Assembly (NCBI GenBank): GCA_937958045.1
Contig: CALFXL010000069.1
Coordinates: 1-50,291 of the forward strand
Direction of reading: 5' to 3'
Source: an uncultured Opitutaceae bacterium
GTDB taxonomy: Bacteria > Verrucomicrobiota > Verrucomicrobiia > Opitutales > Opitutaceae
DNA length: 50,291 bases
Part shown: positions 1 to 8,351 of the stretch, piece by piece
Position numbering within the stretch: the first letter of the stretch is position 1
How the letters are laid out: each line of letters starts with the position of its first letter
Made by a program: the position numbers and the translations under genes
The notes under the pieces: model-generated
What the model saw: only the letters and a program-made list of their open reading frames with translations
Database searches by the model: none
What the model was told of the DNA's origin: nothing

Positions 1-1810
1 AACGCGTGACAATCGGCGAGACCGCGACGGTGTAGGAGACCGCGGAGTTCTTGCTTTCGACGGATTCGAAAATACCGCCGACGGCGAGCTGCACGGGACC
101 GCCCCAGATGTCGAAGAGTTCACCGTTCACGTTGAGATCGACGGCGAGGAGCTCCGACTTGCTGTTGCGAGTCGGGTAAAGCGCCATCGTCTCATAGATG
201 TCGGCCTGCGTGGAGGCACCGGCGCGCACATCGAGGAAGGGATTGAGGCGCTTCGAGTCATCCGGATTGGCCAGCGCGGCGGTGATGAGAGCGGTGTTAA
301 AATCGCGGCCGATTTCATTGAAGCGCTGACGATCGACGCGGACAGCGGCGTCCCATTCCCAGGTTTCCGCGAATTCGCCGCGCACACCGAAGGTCGCGCG
401 ATGCGCCTTGCTGTGTGTTTCCTGCGAGATCGAACCGAAACCCGCGTGAATGCCGCCGACGAGGATGTCCTGGCCAAACGGATTGTAAGCGGCGGGGACA
501 ATTGTGGCGAAATTACCGAAGCCGGAGGAGGCTGAGGCAGACGCCAGCGCGGGCTGCGTTTCGAAGCGGCCCCGATTGTCGGTGAAGCTGTAATCGGTGA
601 ACAGCTCGACGCGCTCGTTGATACGGTAGGTGAGGTTGCCGGCCACATTGTAGCGCTCGGACCACGGAATCAGGTCGAGATACTCGGCGGTGTTTCCCCG
701 CACGAGCGTGGAAGCCGAGTTCGCAGCCACGCCGGTGAAGTCGGCCAGCGTCGGTTGGCCGGTGATGCCGGGATTGATGATGGCGAAACGGGTCGGATTT
801 CCGTTGGCGTCCGTGATGCCGTTGAGATCGCCGATACGGGCCTGTACCACGCCGGGATAACCCCAGTTCAAGCGCAGGTCGCGACCGTAGATCGGCGTGC
901 CATCGGGATTATACGCCACGATGATGCGGGTGTGGTCCTGGTTCTTGGAGAAATCGCGCTGCGATGCCTTCAAGGTCGCGCGGTCGTAGAAGCCGGCCGA
1001 AACCATACCACGGAGTTTCCCATACGCGAAACCCGAGGTGAGCGAAAGCGAGCGCTCGCGACCGCCGCCGTGCTCCGAACCTTTGTACGAGCCCGTGAGC
1101 TCGGAGCCGGTCCAGTTCTTCTTGAGGATGATGTTGATCACACCCGCGACGGCATCGGCACCGTAGATGGCCGAAGCGCCGTCCGTGATCACCTCAACGC
1201 GATCGATCATGCTGAAGGGAATCGAATTCAGATCGACGAAGCCCTGACGCGTATCCGTGGAACGATTGCCCGATCCGGATTGACCGACACGACGCCCATC
1301 CACCAACACCAACGTCGAACCAGAACCCAGACCGCGCAGGCTCACGCCCGAAACGCCGGTTTGTCCGGGAGGCGCGGCCGAAGAACCCAACACGAAGTTA
1401 AAAGCAGGCAGGGTGGTTTCCGTGCGCTGACCGAACTCAGGATTGAGCTCGTTGGGAGCACTACCGCGACCCGTGGAGATGCCCGAATAAGTCTGCGGAA
1501 GATAGTTGAGGAAATCGGCGAGCGTCATCGCACCCGTCGAATAAATGTACTCGCGATCGTATACGCTGACCGGCGATGGGCCTTCCGCCTGCACGTGGCG
1601 GACGCGCGAACCGAGCACTTCGTATTTCTCGATCTCGAGAGCCGGGATGAGCTCGGCAGCTTTGGTCTCTTCTTTCTTCGGAGCCTGCGCGGATTCCTCA
1701 GAGGCGGGGGCCGGTGGCGTCTGCGCCGAAACAGCCGCAGTAAGGACGATAAAACTCAACCACGCCGCCGGCAGGGACGGCTTGGAAGAGCGAGTGATGA
1801 CTGGATGCAT
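1..1810 (-). CDS. TonB-dependent outer-membrane receptor, N-terminal part (3' end outside window)
   Basis: The frame stays open from an ATG at 1810 to the window edge, about 603 residues. The protein starts with a signal peptide (a hydrophobic stretch ending near VSAQT), followed by a Pro/Ala/Glu/Lys-rich linker. The plug domain follows: residues around YLPQTYSG, then GVSLRGLGSGSTLVLVDGRR and VEVITDGASAIYGADAVAGV, the classic TonB-plug signature. Beta-barrel strands then begin (ERSLSLTSGFAYGKLRG and on). Such receptors take up large substrates (siderophores, oligosaccharides, cobalamin) through the outer membrane using TonB energy. The substrate cannot be told from this part. No classical TonB-box is obvious. 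The gene is divergent from the PfpI gene across an AT-richer spacer. The opposite-strand frames in this stretch are shadows. Confidence 0.93.
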   Translation of the reverse strand, partial: MHPVITRSSKPSLPAAWLSFIVLTAAVSAQTPPAPASEESAQAPKKEETKAAELIPALEIEKYEVLGSRVRHVQAEGPSPVSVYDREYIYSTGAMTLADFLNYLPQTYSGISTGRGSAPNELNPEFGQRTETTLPAFNFVLGSSAAPPGQTGVSGVSLRGLGSGSTLVLVDGRRVGQSGSGNRSTDTRQGFVDLNSIPFSMIDRVEVITDGASAIYGADAVAGVINIILKKNWTGSELTGSYKGSEHGGGRERSLSLTSGFAYGKLRGMVSAGFYDRATLKASQRDFSKNQDHTRIIVAYNPDGTPIYGRDLRLNWGYPGVVQARIGDLNGITDANGNPTRFAIINPGITGQPTLADFTGVAANSASTLVRGNTAEYLDLIPWSERYNVAGNLTYRINERVELFTDYSFTDNRGRFETQPALASASASSGFGNFATIVPAAYNPFGQDILVGGIHAGFGSISQETHSKAHRATFGVRGEFAETWEWDAAVRVDRQRFNEIGRDFNTALITAALANPDDSKRLNPFLDVRAGASTQADIYETMALYPTRNSKSELLAVDLNVNGELFDIWGGPVQLAVGGIFESVESKNSAVSYTVAVSPIVTR

Positions 1811-2407
1811 GGTGGACTTGGTGTTCGATCGTGATGGCAAACCGCCTAATCCATGCGCAGAGCCAAGGCTTCACAACGCAGAACGCGGCGGTGCAGACAC
1901 ACAGCGACCCTTCGGGCCCGGCGTCCGCAGTCTCACCTTAGCACAAAATGCGTGGGATCGGCCATAGGCTGAAAGTCACATGTCTAAGTAGGATTTAAGC
2001 TCCGCCTATTGCCACTATGAATGCCGCGCAGAATCTCCCAGTTTTCCTTTATATTGAACAAGTAAGGAAAATGTATCCCCGGGCTTTCGAGCGGAGCAAA
2101 GCGACATCCACGTCTAAAGCCTATTTAATTAATTGGAGATAAATGCACCTATTCCAAGCGCGCCTCGCGGCACGTTAGACAAGCTGTCCTAGCACACCAT
2201 AGGCCAGCTTTGATGCTGAACGCAGGATGCAAGGGAGGGGCATTTTCGCGGTTGCAAAACACCGCGCCGCCAATCCATGGCGGGCGCTATTTCAGTCTGC
2301 AAGTCATTGATTTCCAGCGACCGAAATTCTTTTTCCGCCCGCTAGCACGGATCAAGCAACCTCTGCTTCGCCAGCCCGCCCCATCCTCCACAAGCGAAAG
2401 GAAAATC
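1811..2407. other. Intergenic region between divergent TonB receptor and PfpI gene
   Basis: About 600 bases without a convincing gene, clearly richer in A+T (especially 2030-2150) than the flanks, as expected for a shared divergent promoter region. One tiny frame, ATG at 2142 to TAG at 2177 (11 residues), is preceded by a good GGAG ribosome-binding sequence at 2134-2137; it may be a leader peptide or chance. The frame in phase with pfpI extends upstream to 2210, but it has no conserved content before the ATG at 2408. No promoter hexamers stand out enough to call. Confidence 0.5.
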
Positions 2408-2977
2408 ATGCAACACGACCTCAAAGAAAAAAAAGTGGCCATCCTCGTGGCCGATGGCTTCGAGCAGAGTGAATTCGAAAAACCCCGCCAGGCTTTGGAT
2501 GAAGCCGGCGCCAAAACCGTCGTCGTTTCTCCCGTAAAGAACCAAGTCACCGCTTGGGACGGCGAAACCAATAACTTCGGCAAAAAATTCGCCGTCGATC
2601 TCTCGCTCGACCAAGCCAACCCCGACGATTTTGACGCACTGCTACTGCCCGGCGGCGTCAAAAACCCCGACACGCTCCGCGCACTCCCCAAAGCCGTGAG
2701 CTTCGTCCGCGCATTCTTCTCCGCGCAAAAACCCGTCGGCGCCATCTGCCACGGCCCGTGGCTGCTCGTCGAAGCCGACGTCGTTCGCGGCCGCCGCGTC
2801 ACCTCGTATCAATCGATCAAAACCGATCTGAAAAATGCCGGCGCCGAGTGGACTGATGAAGCCGTGGTCGTCGATCAGGGCCTCGTCACCAGCCGCAAGC
2901 CCGACGATATCCCGGCCTTCAATCGCAAGCTCGTCGAAGAGATCGCCGAAGGCGTTCACGCCGGACAGCACGCCTGA
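2408..2977 (+). CDS. DJ-1/PfpI family protein (type 1 glutamine amidotransferase-like)
   Basis: 189 residues, the usual size of the PfpI/YhbO/DJ-1 family. The ATG at 2408 is chosen over an in-frame start at 2210 because homology to the fold begins only with EKKVAILVADGFEQSE and an AAAGGA-like ribosome site sits just before it. Key features: the early acidic residue in GFEQSEFEKP, a LLLPGGV strand-turn, and the nucleophile elbow AICHGPW with the conserved Cys. Members are stress proteins with protease, deglycase or glyoxalase activity reported; the exact reaction here is not decidable. The gene stands alone and ends in a very strong terminator at 3052-3104. Confidence 0.92.
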   Translation: MQHDLKEKKVAILVADGFEQSEFEKPRQALDEAGAKTVVVSPVKNQVTAWDGETNNFGKKFAVDLSLDQANPDDFDALLLPGGVKNPDTLRALPKAVSFVRAFFSAQKPVGAICHGPWLLVEADVVRGRRVTSYQSIKTDLKNAGAEWTDEAVVVDQGLVTSRKPDDIPAFNRKLVEEIAEGVHAGQHA

Positions 2978-3051
2978 GCTGCACCAATTCCAAACCACCG
3001 CGCTGTTTGCGACGTCGGGCTCGGCCCCGCCGCAGACGGCGCGGCGGAAAC

Positions 3052-3104
3052 CGCCGTCCGCGTTGTAGTGCAAAAACCACTACAGCGCGGACGGCGTTTT
3101 CTTT
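3052..3104 (+). terminator. Strong intrinsic terminator after the PfpI gene
   Basis: A 19-base arm at 3052-3070 pairs with 3078-3096 with only one G-U pair, closing a 7-base A-rich loop (3071-3077), followed by TTTTCTTT. The inner part, GTAGTG-N7-CACTAC (3065-3083), has the same 6-7-6 geometry as the dispersed 19-bp palindrome described elsewhere in this annotation. Confidence 0.9.
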
Positions 3105-3173
3105 GGCGCACTGACCGTCCGCTAAACCGACGTTGCAGCAGCGCAAAAAGGGGAGGATATTTCCTTCATCCCC

Positions 3174-3866
3174 ATGAAAACACTCGCCCTCGCGCTCACC
3201 GCGCTGGCGGTTTCCAGCACCCCGATGATCTATGCCCGGTCCGAATCGCCGGCGCGTCTCGAGGTCATTCACATGGCCAATCCCGAGTTTCCGTCGGAGC
3301 TCACCCGACGCGGCATCTTCGACGGTGAAGCCTCCGCCGTCATCAGCCTCGGGCCCGATGGCCGCGCTGCCGATTGGCTGATCGTCGCGTATAGTCACCC
3401 CGCCTTCGAGCCGCTCGCCGCCGAGATCCTGCGCAGTCTCGAATGCAAACCGCTCAATCCGGAGGCGCCCGTGCGCGCAAACATCCACTTCCAATTTCAA
3501 ACGCGCGGCGTGATCGTCTCTCACACGGCGAGCGAAACCGTGGATCGTCTCCTCACGCCATTCACCGGCATTCGCCCGGTGCGCAAACTCAGCAAGCCCT
3601 CGCAGCTCGATCAACCGCTCGTGCCCCGTCGCACCGTACCTCCAAACTATCCGCAAGCCGCCCTAGGCGAGGAACGCGTGACGATCGAATTTCTCATCGA
3701 TGAATCCGGCCGCGTGCGCATCCCCGTGCTGCACAAGGGCGCCAACGTATCGCTGGCCAACGCCGCCGCCGATGCGCTGATCCAGTGGGAGTTCGAACCG
3801 CCCACCCGCCAAGGTCGTCCCGCGATCGTCATCGCCCGTCAAGAATTCGTGCTGCCGGCTCCGTGA
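3174..3866 (+). CDS. Periplasmic protein with two TonB C-terminal-like domains
   Basis: 230 residues with an N-terminal hydrophobic signal (MKTLALALTALAVSS). Two repeats of the TonB-C beta-alpha-beta pattern are visible: residues about 30-105 (NPEFPSELTRRG, then GEASAVISLGPDGRAADW) and about 140-228 (PPNYPQAALGEERVTIEFLI, DESGRV, WEFEPPTRQGRPA). A GGGGAGG ribosome site precedes the ATG. TonB-C domains normally contact outer-membrane receptors, but a true energy transducer has a transmembrane anchor and a Pro-rich spacer. Here there is a cleavable-looking signal and no spacer, so a soluble periplasmic partner or decoy is possible. The adjacent TonB receptor (1-1810) is a plausible but unproven partner. 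Confidence 0.75.
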   Translation: MKTLALALTALAVSSTPMIYARSESPARLEVIHMANPEFPSELTRRGIFDGEASAVISLGPDGRAADWLIVAYSHPAFEPLAAEILRSLECKPLNPEAPVRANIHFQFQTRGVIVSHTASETVDRLLTPFTGIRPVRKLSKPSQLDQPLVPRRTVPPNYPQAALGEERVTIEFLIDESGRVRIPVLHKGANVSLANAAADALIQWEFEPPTRQGRPAIVIARQEFVLPAP

Positions 3867-4359
3867 CACCCCTGTATTCAATTTTCGAATACAAACTTCG
3901 CTCGATCTCCACGCATCGAAAATCCTCGGCGACATTTCCTGATCATCTGCATCAGCACGCCTATCAAAAGCGCCCGCCAACTTGACTTCTCGCGACATCG
4001 CGCCATCAATCATCTCGTAACACGCGTCATGAAGCTCCGACACCCAGTTCCCCCTCAGTCGCGCCAGACGAATATCGTCTGCTCGGCTTGTGCCGGCGTG
4101 TTGAACTGAGCCAAAAGGAACCGCCCTTCCGCGACCTTTTCCCTGCGGTTTAACCGCCGGTGACAACCCGACGAGGCCCGTGCCTGCCGTCGCATGCGTG
4201 CCTCGATCCAGATCAACCATCGGGCGCGAGACGGCGTTCCTTCGCGTCGCGATGTTTTGACAGCGATCCCTTGGCGAGCGCCTGCGCGCATCGCCGTGTC
4301 GAGAGAATCCACCTGCGTGCAGCACGCATGCGGGAAAATCCCAAAACCTACTCCTGATT
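3867..4359. other. Intergenic region upstream of the HPF gene
   Basis: Nearly 500 bases with no supported gene on either strand; the long minus-strand frame covering it continues antisense into the TonB-C gene and is a shadow. It holds one copy of the 19-bp palindrome right after the upstream stop (3874-3892). A TTGACA at 4257-4262 has no -10 partner at a sensible distance. The rest may carry the 5' leader of the HPF gene, but no conserved RNA is recognisable. Confidence 0.5.
3874..3892. repeat. 19-bp palindromic motif, perfect copy
   Basis: GTATTC-N7-GAATAC with both six-base arms exact, eight bases after the stop codon of the TonB-C-domain gene. There is no T-run after it, so it is not an obvious intrinsic terminator. 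Confidence 0.75.
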
Positions 4360-4722
4360 ATGACTACTTCGATGACCACGCCCGCTGCTCCCCTCATCCT
4401 CCGCGGTGTCCGTGTGGAGTTGAGTGAATCCGACAAAAACCTGATCGCCCGCAAAGCCGCCCGCCTTGCCCGCCACGAGCCGGAGATCCTGCGCATCCGC
4501 ATCGATGTGGAGCGCACCGGTCACCCGCATCGCTTCGACTTCGTGGCCAAGGGCCACCTCGAACTACCCGGTCCCGATCTGAGCGCGTCGGTGACCACCG
4601 ACGAACCGCTCAAGTCCGTCGACCTGCTCATCGCGAAACTCGATCGCATGCTCCGCAAGCGCGCGACCGCCGCGAGCGTGCGTCGCAACACGCATACCAT
4701 CCGCGAGCTCGCCGCCGTCTGA
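4360..4722 (+). CDS. Ribosome hibernation promoting factor / RaiA-like protein (short form)
   Basis: 120 residues (116 from a second in-frame ATG at 4372). The sequence follows the HPF/YfiA pattern: beta strand ILRGVRVELSESDKNLI, helix RKAARLARHEPEILRI, strand RIDVERTGHPHRFDFVAKGH, then the ELPGPDLSASVTTDEPLKSVD segment and the helix LLIAKLDRMLRKR. It lacks the C-terminal dimerisation domain of long HPF, so by family knowledge it would bind in the 30S decoding groove as short HPF or RaiA does. It is followed by the aldo/keto-reductase-like gene after 41 bases, possibly co-transcribed. Confidence 0.85.
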   Translation: MTTSMTTPAAPLILRGVRVELSESDKNLIARKAARLARHEPEILRIRIDVERTGHPHRFDFVAKGHLELPGPDLSASVTTDEPLKSVDLLIAKLDRMLRKRATAASVRRNTHTIRELAAV

Positions 4723-4763
4723 GCGACGTGCTTACCGCCTCAACCTTTTCCTCTCACCGACCT

Positions 4764-5744
4764 ATGATCCAACGCCGCACACTCGGCCGCACCTCGTTGC
4801 CAGTCTCAGAAATCTGTCTGGGGACGATGAACTTCGGCCGCACTACCGACGCGCAGACGTCGTTCGACATCCTCGACGCCTTTCATCAGGCCGGTGGAAA
4901 TTTAATCCAAGCAACCGCACCGCAGCCCGGCGCCACCGGAAACGAGTCCACCGCCTACTCCGAGGAAATTGTCGGACGCTGGTGGCAAGCGCGCGGCATC
5001 GCCCGCGATCAGCTCGTGCTAGGCACGCGGTTGACGCTTGAAAACCAAGACGTCGAAACGCTCGCCAAAACCGCGGTCGCGCGTTGTCGCGAGTCGCTCG
5101 CGCGCTTTGGCGTTTCATATCTCGATGTGATCGTGCTGGAGTGGAGCGAAGCGCTCCAGCCCGATCGCGCCGCGCTGTTTGTATTCGATTCCTTGATACG
5201 CGAAGGACTCGTGCGTTACGCGCTCGCGGCCAACTTCCCGATCTGGCGCGTGGTGTCGTCGCTCTCGCAGGCGCGTCAATACAACCACTGCCGCATGGAG
5301 GGGCTGCAGGCGGATTATTCGCTCATGATCCGCGCCCGCTTCGAACCCGAGGCGATGTCGCTCTGCCGGGAGCAGCGTCTGGCCTTCCTCGCACGCGCGC
5401 CACTGGCCGAAGGTTTTCTCGCTTCAGGATCCTACGCGGAAGCGGATCGTTTCGGCCCGGGCTATGGCGAGAAAGGCATGGCCGCGGTCACCGCCGTCGC
5501 GCGACGTCACAACGTTTCTCCCGCGCAAGTCTCGCTGGCGTGGGTGTTGCATCGACCATTGGTGACCAGCGCCGTGATCGGCGTGCATTCGCCGGCGCAA
5601 CTGCGCGAATTGCTCGACGCGTGCCGCATCCGCTTCACGCCCGAAGATCTCGCTTTGCTCGAAGACGCGACCAGCGCCGAAGAGGTCCGCGTGCCCACCC
5701 GCGCCCCGGTCTCCTCCGAGCGCGAACTCCTTCCATTCCCTTAG
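4764..5744 (+). CDS. Aldo/keto-reductase-fold protein, catalytic tetrad apparently lost
   Basis: 326 residues from ATG 4764 (an upstream in-frame start at 4728 adds nothing conserved). The fold is clear: RRTLGRTSLPVSEICLGTMN, YSEEIVGRWW, ARCRESLARFGVSYLDVIVL, GLVRYALAANF and the C-terminal VSPAQVSLAWVLHRPLVTSAVIGV. The four catalytic positions of active family members do not match. FIDTAxxYG has become LIQATAPQPG (Asp and Tyr missing), the ATK lysine reads GTRL, and the DLYQIH histidine position reads DVIVLEW. A catalytically dead regulatory or structural protein is likely, though a shifted active site is possible. Confidence 0.85.
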   Translation: MIQRRTLGRTSLPVSEICLGTMNFGRTTDAQTSFDILDAFHQAGGNLIQATAPQPGATGNESTAYSEEIVGRWWQARGIARDQLVLGTRLTLENQDVETLAKTAVARCRESLARFGVSYLDVIVLEWSEALQPDRAALFVFDSLIREGLVRYALAANFPIWRVVSSLSQARQYNHCRMEGLQADYSLMIRARFEPEAMSLCREQRLAFLARAPLAEGFLASGSYAEADRFGPGYGEKGMAAVTAVARRHNVSPAQVSLAWVLHRPLVTSAVIGVHSPAQLRELLDACRIRFTPEDLALLEDATSAEEVRVPTRAPVSSERELLPFP

Positions 5745-5755
5745 CTTTTTTTGCC

Positions 5756-6226
5756 ATGCTTCTCCCTTTCGCCCTGACGCCTCCTGATCTGCAAACGCTG
5801 CGCTTCGCCGGCGTCATCGCCGTAGTGGTGATCGGCTATTGGGTGTTTCTGCGCTCGCCGCGATCCGCGCCCTCGCGCAGCACCTGGCCGTGGGTGATCG
5901 CGGCGGGCGTGTTGCTCGTGGCCTTGTTTTGGTTGCAAGGTCATGCCGCGGAAACAACCGACGTGGCTCCCGCGGCCGACACGTCGAGCGACTATTCGCT
6001 TATTGCGCCCGTCCTCATTGGATGGGCGCTGTTCGCGGGTGTATGGCGTATGCTCGCGCGCACGCAACGCATACGGCGCCGGCGCGCACCGATCACGGTA
6101 GTGGATTCAAACCCTCGGCGCGAATCACCCATTTCCCGTCGTTGGGGAAACCCGGGAACGGACGCGCGGGCGCACCATCCCAACCGGCGATCATCGTCCC
6201 GGCCGCACACAGCAGCGACGCGTTGA
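5756..6226 (+). CDS. Small membrane protein of unknown function
   Basis: 156 residues starting 11 bases after the aldo/keto-reductase-like gene, so probably in the same transcript. Three hydrophobic segments are visible: FAGVIAVVVIGYWVFL (about 18-34), WVIAAGVLLVALFWL (about 45-60) and APVLIGWALFAGVW (about 86-100). They are followed by a basic Arg-rich tail. The last 134 bases overlap the 3' end of the convergent glycosidase gene on the other strand; the tail after the third segment is low in conserved character and may simply be readthrough to the next stop. I do not recognise the family. Confidence 0.55.
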   Translation: MLLPFALTPPDLQTLRFAGVIAVVVIGYWVFLRSPRSAPSRSTWPWVIAAGVLLVALFWLQGHAAETTDVAPAADTSSDYSLIAPVLIGWALFAGVWRMLARTQRIRRRRAPITVVDSNPRRESPISRRWGNPGTDARAHHPNRRSSSRPHTAATR

Positions 6227-8228
6227 CAGGCAAATACGTGACGCAGCCTTCGGGCTCTTTGGGACGACGCACGTGGCCGTTGTTCATGAAGCGCGTGGGC
6301 TTCGAAAGATTCGTGAGCACGGCGACCGATGTCTCGGGATCGCCGAGACGCGCCGCGCTCAACGCCGCCTGGCCGATCTGCCAGCTCGCCCAGCGCGTCA
6401 CGCCGTTGCGGCGATTCACTTCCTCGAACGTGCGGCGAAAAGTCTCAACATCGAGCAGCGGCGTTTTTGGCAGATAACCATACGAGAGCGTCATCGAGAC
6501 CGGCAGCGGCCCCGGCTGGCGGTATGTTTCGGCGAACGTTTCGATCTCCAAATAAAACCCTTCCTCGCTCACGGGCAGCTTTGAAAGCTTGGCGATGATG
6601 TCGGCCCAGCGCGGATCCGGTTCGAGACCGAGACGCTCCCGCCATTTTTGCGCGACCAACAAACCGTACTGCCAGAACGCCAGCTCAAAGGTCGGATTCT
6701 GCGTGAGATTCGCGCCGCTCTTTTCGCTCACGTTCTTGATCGGCGGACCGAGCACATAGCGATCGGTCGCTTCGTCGTAGTGCGCAAACGACGCGAGAAA
6801 CTCCGCCGATTCGAAAACGACCTCGCGATATTTCTCCAAGGTCGCACGCGTGGGTTTCGCGCGATAAACGAGTTCGCTGAGATAAATCGGATTGGGCTGA
6901 TTCCAGATAATGAACGGGTTGATGCCGCCCGGTCCGGTGCGCCCGTCGATGCCCGCCATCTTCGGCCAGCGCACGCCGCGGAAACCTTGCTCCGCCGCGA
7001 CGGCTTTGCCGGCGGGGAGGATCTTGCGATACCACGCGAGACCTTTCTCCAGCAACTCGGTGCGGCCCCAGATGTGAAAATGCGCGGAGTGCCAGAAATA
7101 CATCTCGGAGTTGTGCTTCCCGTACCAGCTGATGTGCGTGAGGCCGGTCTCCGCAGGCGGCATGTCGCCCGCGTAATTCACCTTCACGAGGTACAACGAA
7201 AGCACGATGCGCCGCTCCAGTTCCTGCGCGCGCGGATCGGTGCTGCCGCTCAAATCCACCATGCCACCACGCGTCCAATAATCTTTCCAGCCGCGCTCGC
7301 TCGACGTGCGCACCGCGCGAACGTTCTTCAACGGCTGCTTCACCGGCGCGTCGGAAAATTCGCATACAAACGCGAGCGTATCCGATTTTTCACTACGCAG
7401 GTGAAATTCATGCGGCGCGACCTCGCTGATCGTCGCGCGATTTTCCCAACGCAGATCGACGTGATAACGCGTCGCATCGAGCGCGCGATCGATGCGCACC
7501 GACGAACGGCCCGTGGCGGTCAGCGTCGAGCGATGTCGCTCCGCGTCCCACACGAAACGCGGTTTGTTGTGGCGTGTGAGATCGTGCGAGTAGGGGAAAC
7601 GCACGCGCACTTGCAATGCGCCGCTCGCGACCAGGGGCGACTCCACGCGTACACCGATCGCGCTGCGCCCGGCGTGCGCGGTCGTTTCGACGACGACCGG
7701 CGAACCGTCGAGCGTGTATTCGCTGCGGACGACGCCCGTCCACAGATCGAGCGATTGTTTCACATGGCCGAGTTGTTCGGGCACGATGGGTTTTCCGTTG
7801 AGCAAAAACCCGATCTGGCCGAGCGGCACCGGATGCGGATTTTGGCGAAAATAATCGCCCGCCGCGCTGCGCTGACGCGTCGCGTACATGATCGTGCGTC
7901 CATGAAACGACATCGGCTCGGACGCTTGCTCGAGCGTGTAGCCTTCGGTGTTCGGAAACTCGTGCCACGCCCACGTGGAGAGTGTCTCCAGCGGGATGCC
8001 TTCGTTGTAATAAAGTTCGTCGAGCGACTGCAGCCCGGTCGCATCCACCGTGAACGCGAAATCGCCATTGCCCACGCTCAACGCGCTTTCCGGGTCCACG
8101 CGATCGACGCGCACGTTGTGGCGGCGCACGACAGCTTCTCGGTCGATCGGCGCGGCGACACACAGTGTCGCCGTGAGCGTGAACAAAAAGATGCGGAATG
8201 AGCGGCGGGAAATGGCGCGGAGAAACAT
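6093..8228 (-). CDS. Secreted glycosidase, GH65-like six-hairpin fold
   Basis: 711 residues with a signal peptide (basic start, hydrophobic core IFLFTLTATLCVAAP). The N-terminal half is beta-rich (LSVGNGDFAFTVDATGLQSL, typical of the start of GH65 and related trehalose/kojibiose enzymes). The C-terminal half carries an alpha/alpha barrel with HNSEMYFWHSAHFHIWGR, YRKILPAGKAVAAEQGFRGV and WPKMAGIDG, which resemble the substrate-binding loops of that clan. Substrate and hydrolase-versus-phosphorylase character cannot be assigned from sequence alone; secretion favours a hydrolase. It is a single gene, convergent with the small membrane protein. Confidence 0.7.
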   Translation of the reverse strand: MFLRAISRRSFRIFLFTLTATLCVAAPIDREAVVRRHNVRVDRVDPESALSVGNGDFAFTVDATGLQSLDELYYNEGIPLETLSTWAWHEFPNTEGYTLEQASEPMSFHGRTIMYATRQRSAAGDYFRQNPHPVPLGQIGFLLNGKPIVPEQLGHVKQSLDLWTGVVRSEYTLDGSPVVVETTAHAGRSAIGVRVESPLVASGALQVRVRFPYSHDLTRHNKPRFVWDAERHRSTLTATGRSSVRIDRALDATRYHVDLRWENRATISEVAPHEFHLRSEKSDTLAFVCEFSDAPVKQPLKNVRAVRTSSERGWKDYWTRGGMVDLSGSTDPRAQELERRIVLSLYLVKVNYAGDMPPAETGLTHISWYGKHNSEMYFWHSAHFHIWGRTELLEKGLAWYRKILPAGKAVAAEQGFRGVRWPKMAGIDGRTGPGGINPFIIWNQPNPIYLSELVYRAKPTRATLEKYREVVFESAEFLASFAHYDEATDRYVLGPPIKNVSEKSGANLTQNPTFELAFWQYGLLVAQKWRERLGLEPDPRWADIIAKLSKLPVSEEGFYLEIETFAETYRQPGPLPVSMTLSYGYLPKTPLLDVETFRRTFEEVNRRNGVTRWASWQIGQAALSAARLGDPETSVAVLTNLSKPTRFMNNGHVRRPKEPEGCVTYLPVNASLLCAAGTMIAGWDGAPARPFPGFPNDGKWVIRAEGLNPLP

Positions 8229-8351
8229 GATGCGTGAAAGAGCCTCACCTTTCAGACGCGCCGATGCGCACGGCCATCACCGCGCCAGTCGAAGCGTCCG
8301 ATTTAACACGATGATTTCGCCGCAGCGCGTTTTGCACTCAGCATGGCTCGC

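Noticed and set aside
4257..4285. TTGACA as a -35 element upstream of the HPF gene
   Set aside because: No -10-like hexamer at 16-18 bases; the following sequence is GC-rich.
6101..6125. GGATTCAAACCC, like a tRNA T-arm
   Set aside because: No acceptor stem, anticodon arm or D-arm can be drawn around it; it lies in the overlap of two convergent genes.
6648..8201. 517-residue plus-strand frame opposite the glycosidase gene
   Set aside because: Arg/His/Ala-rich translation without motifs, exactly antisense to a clear secreted glycosidase; a high-GC shadow frame.
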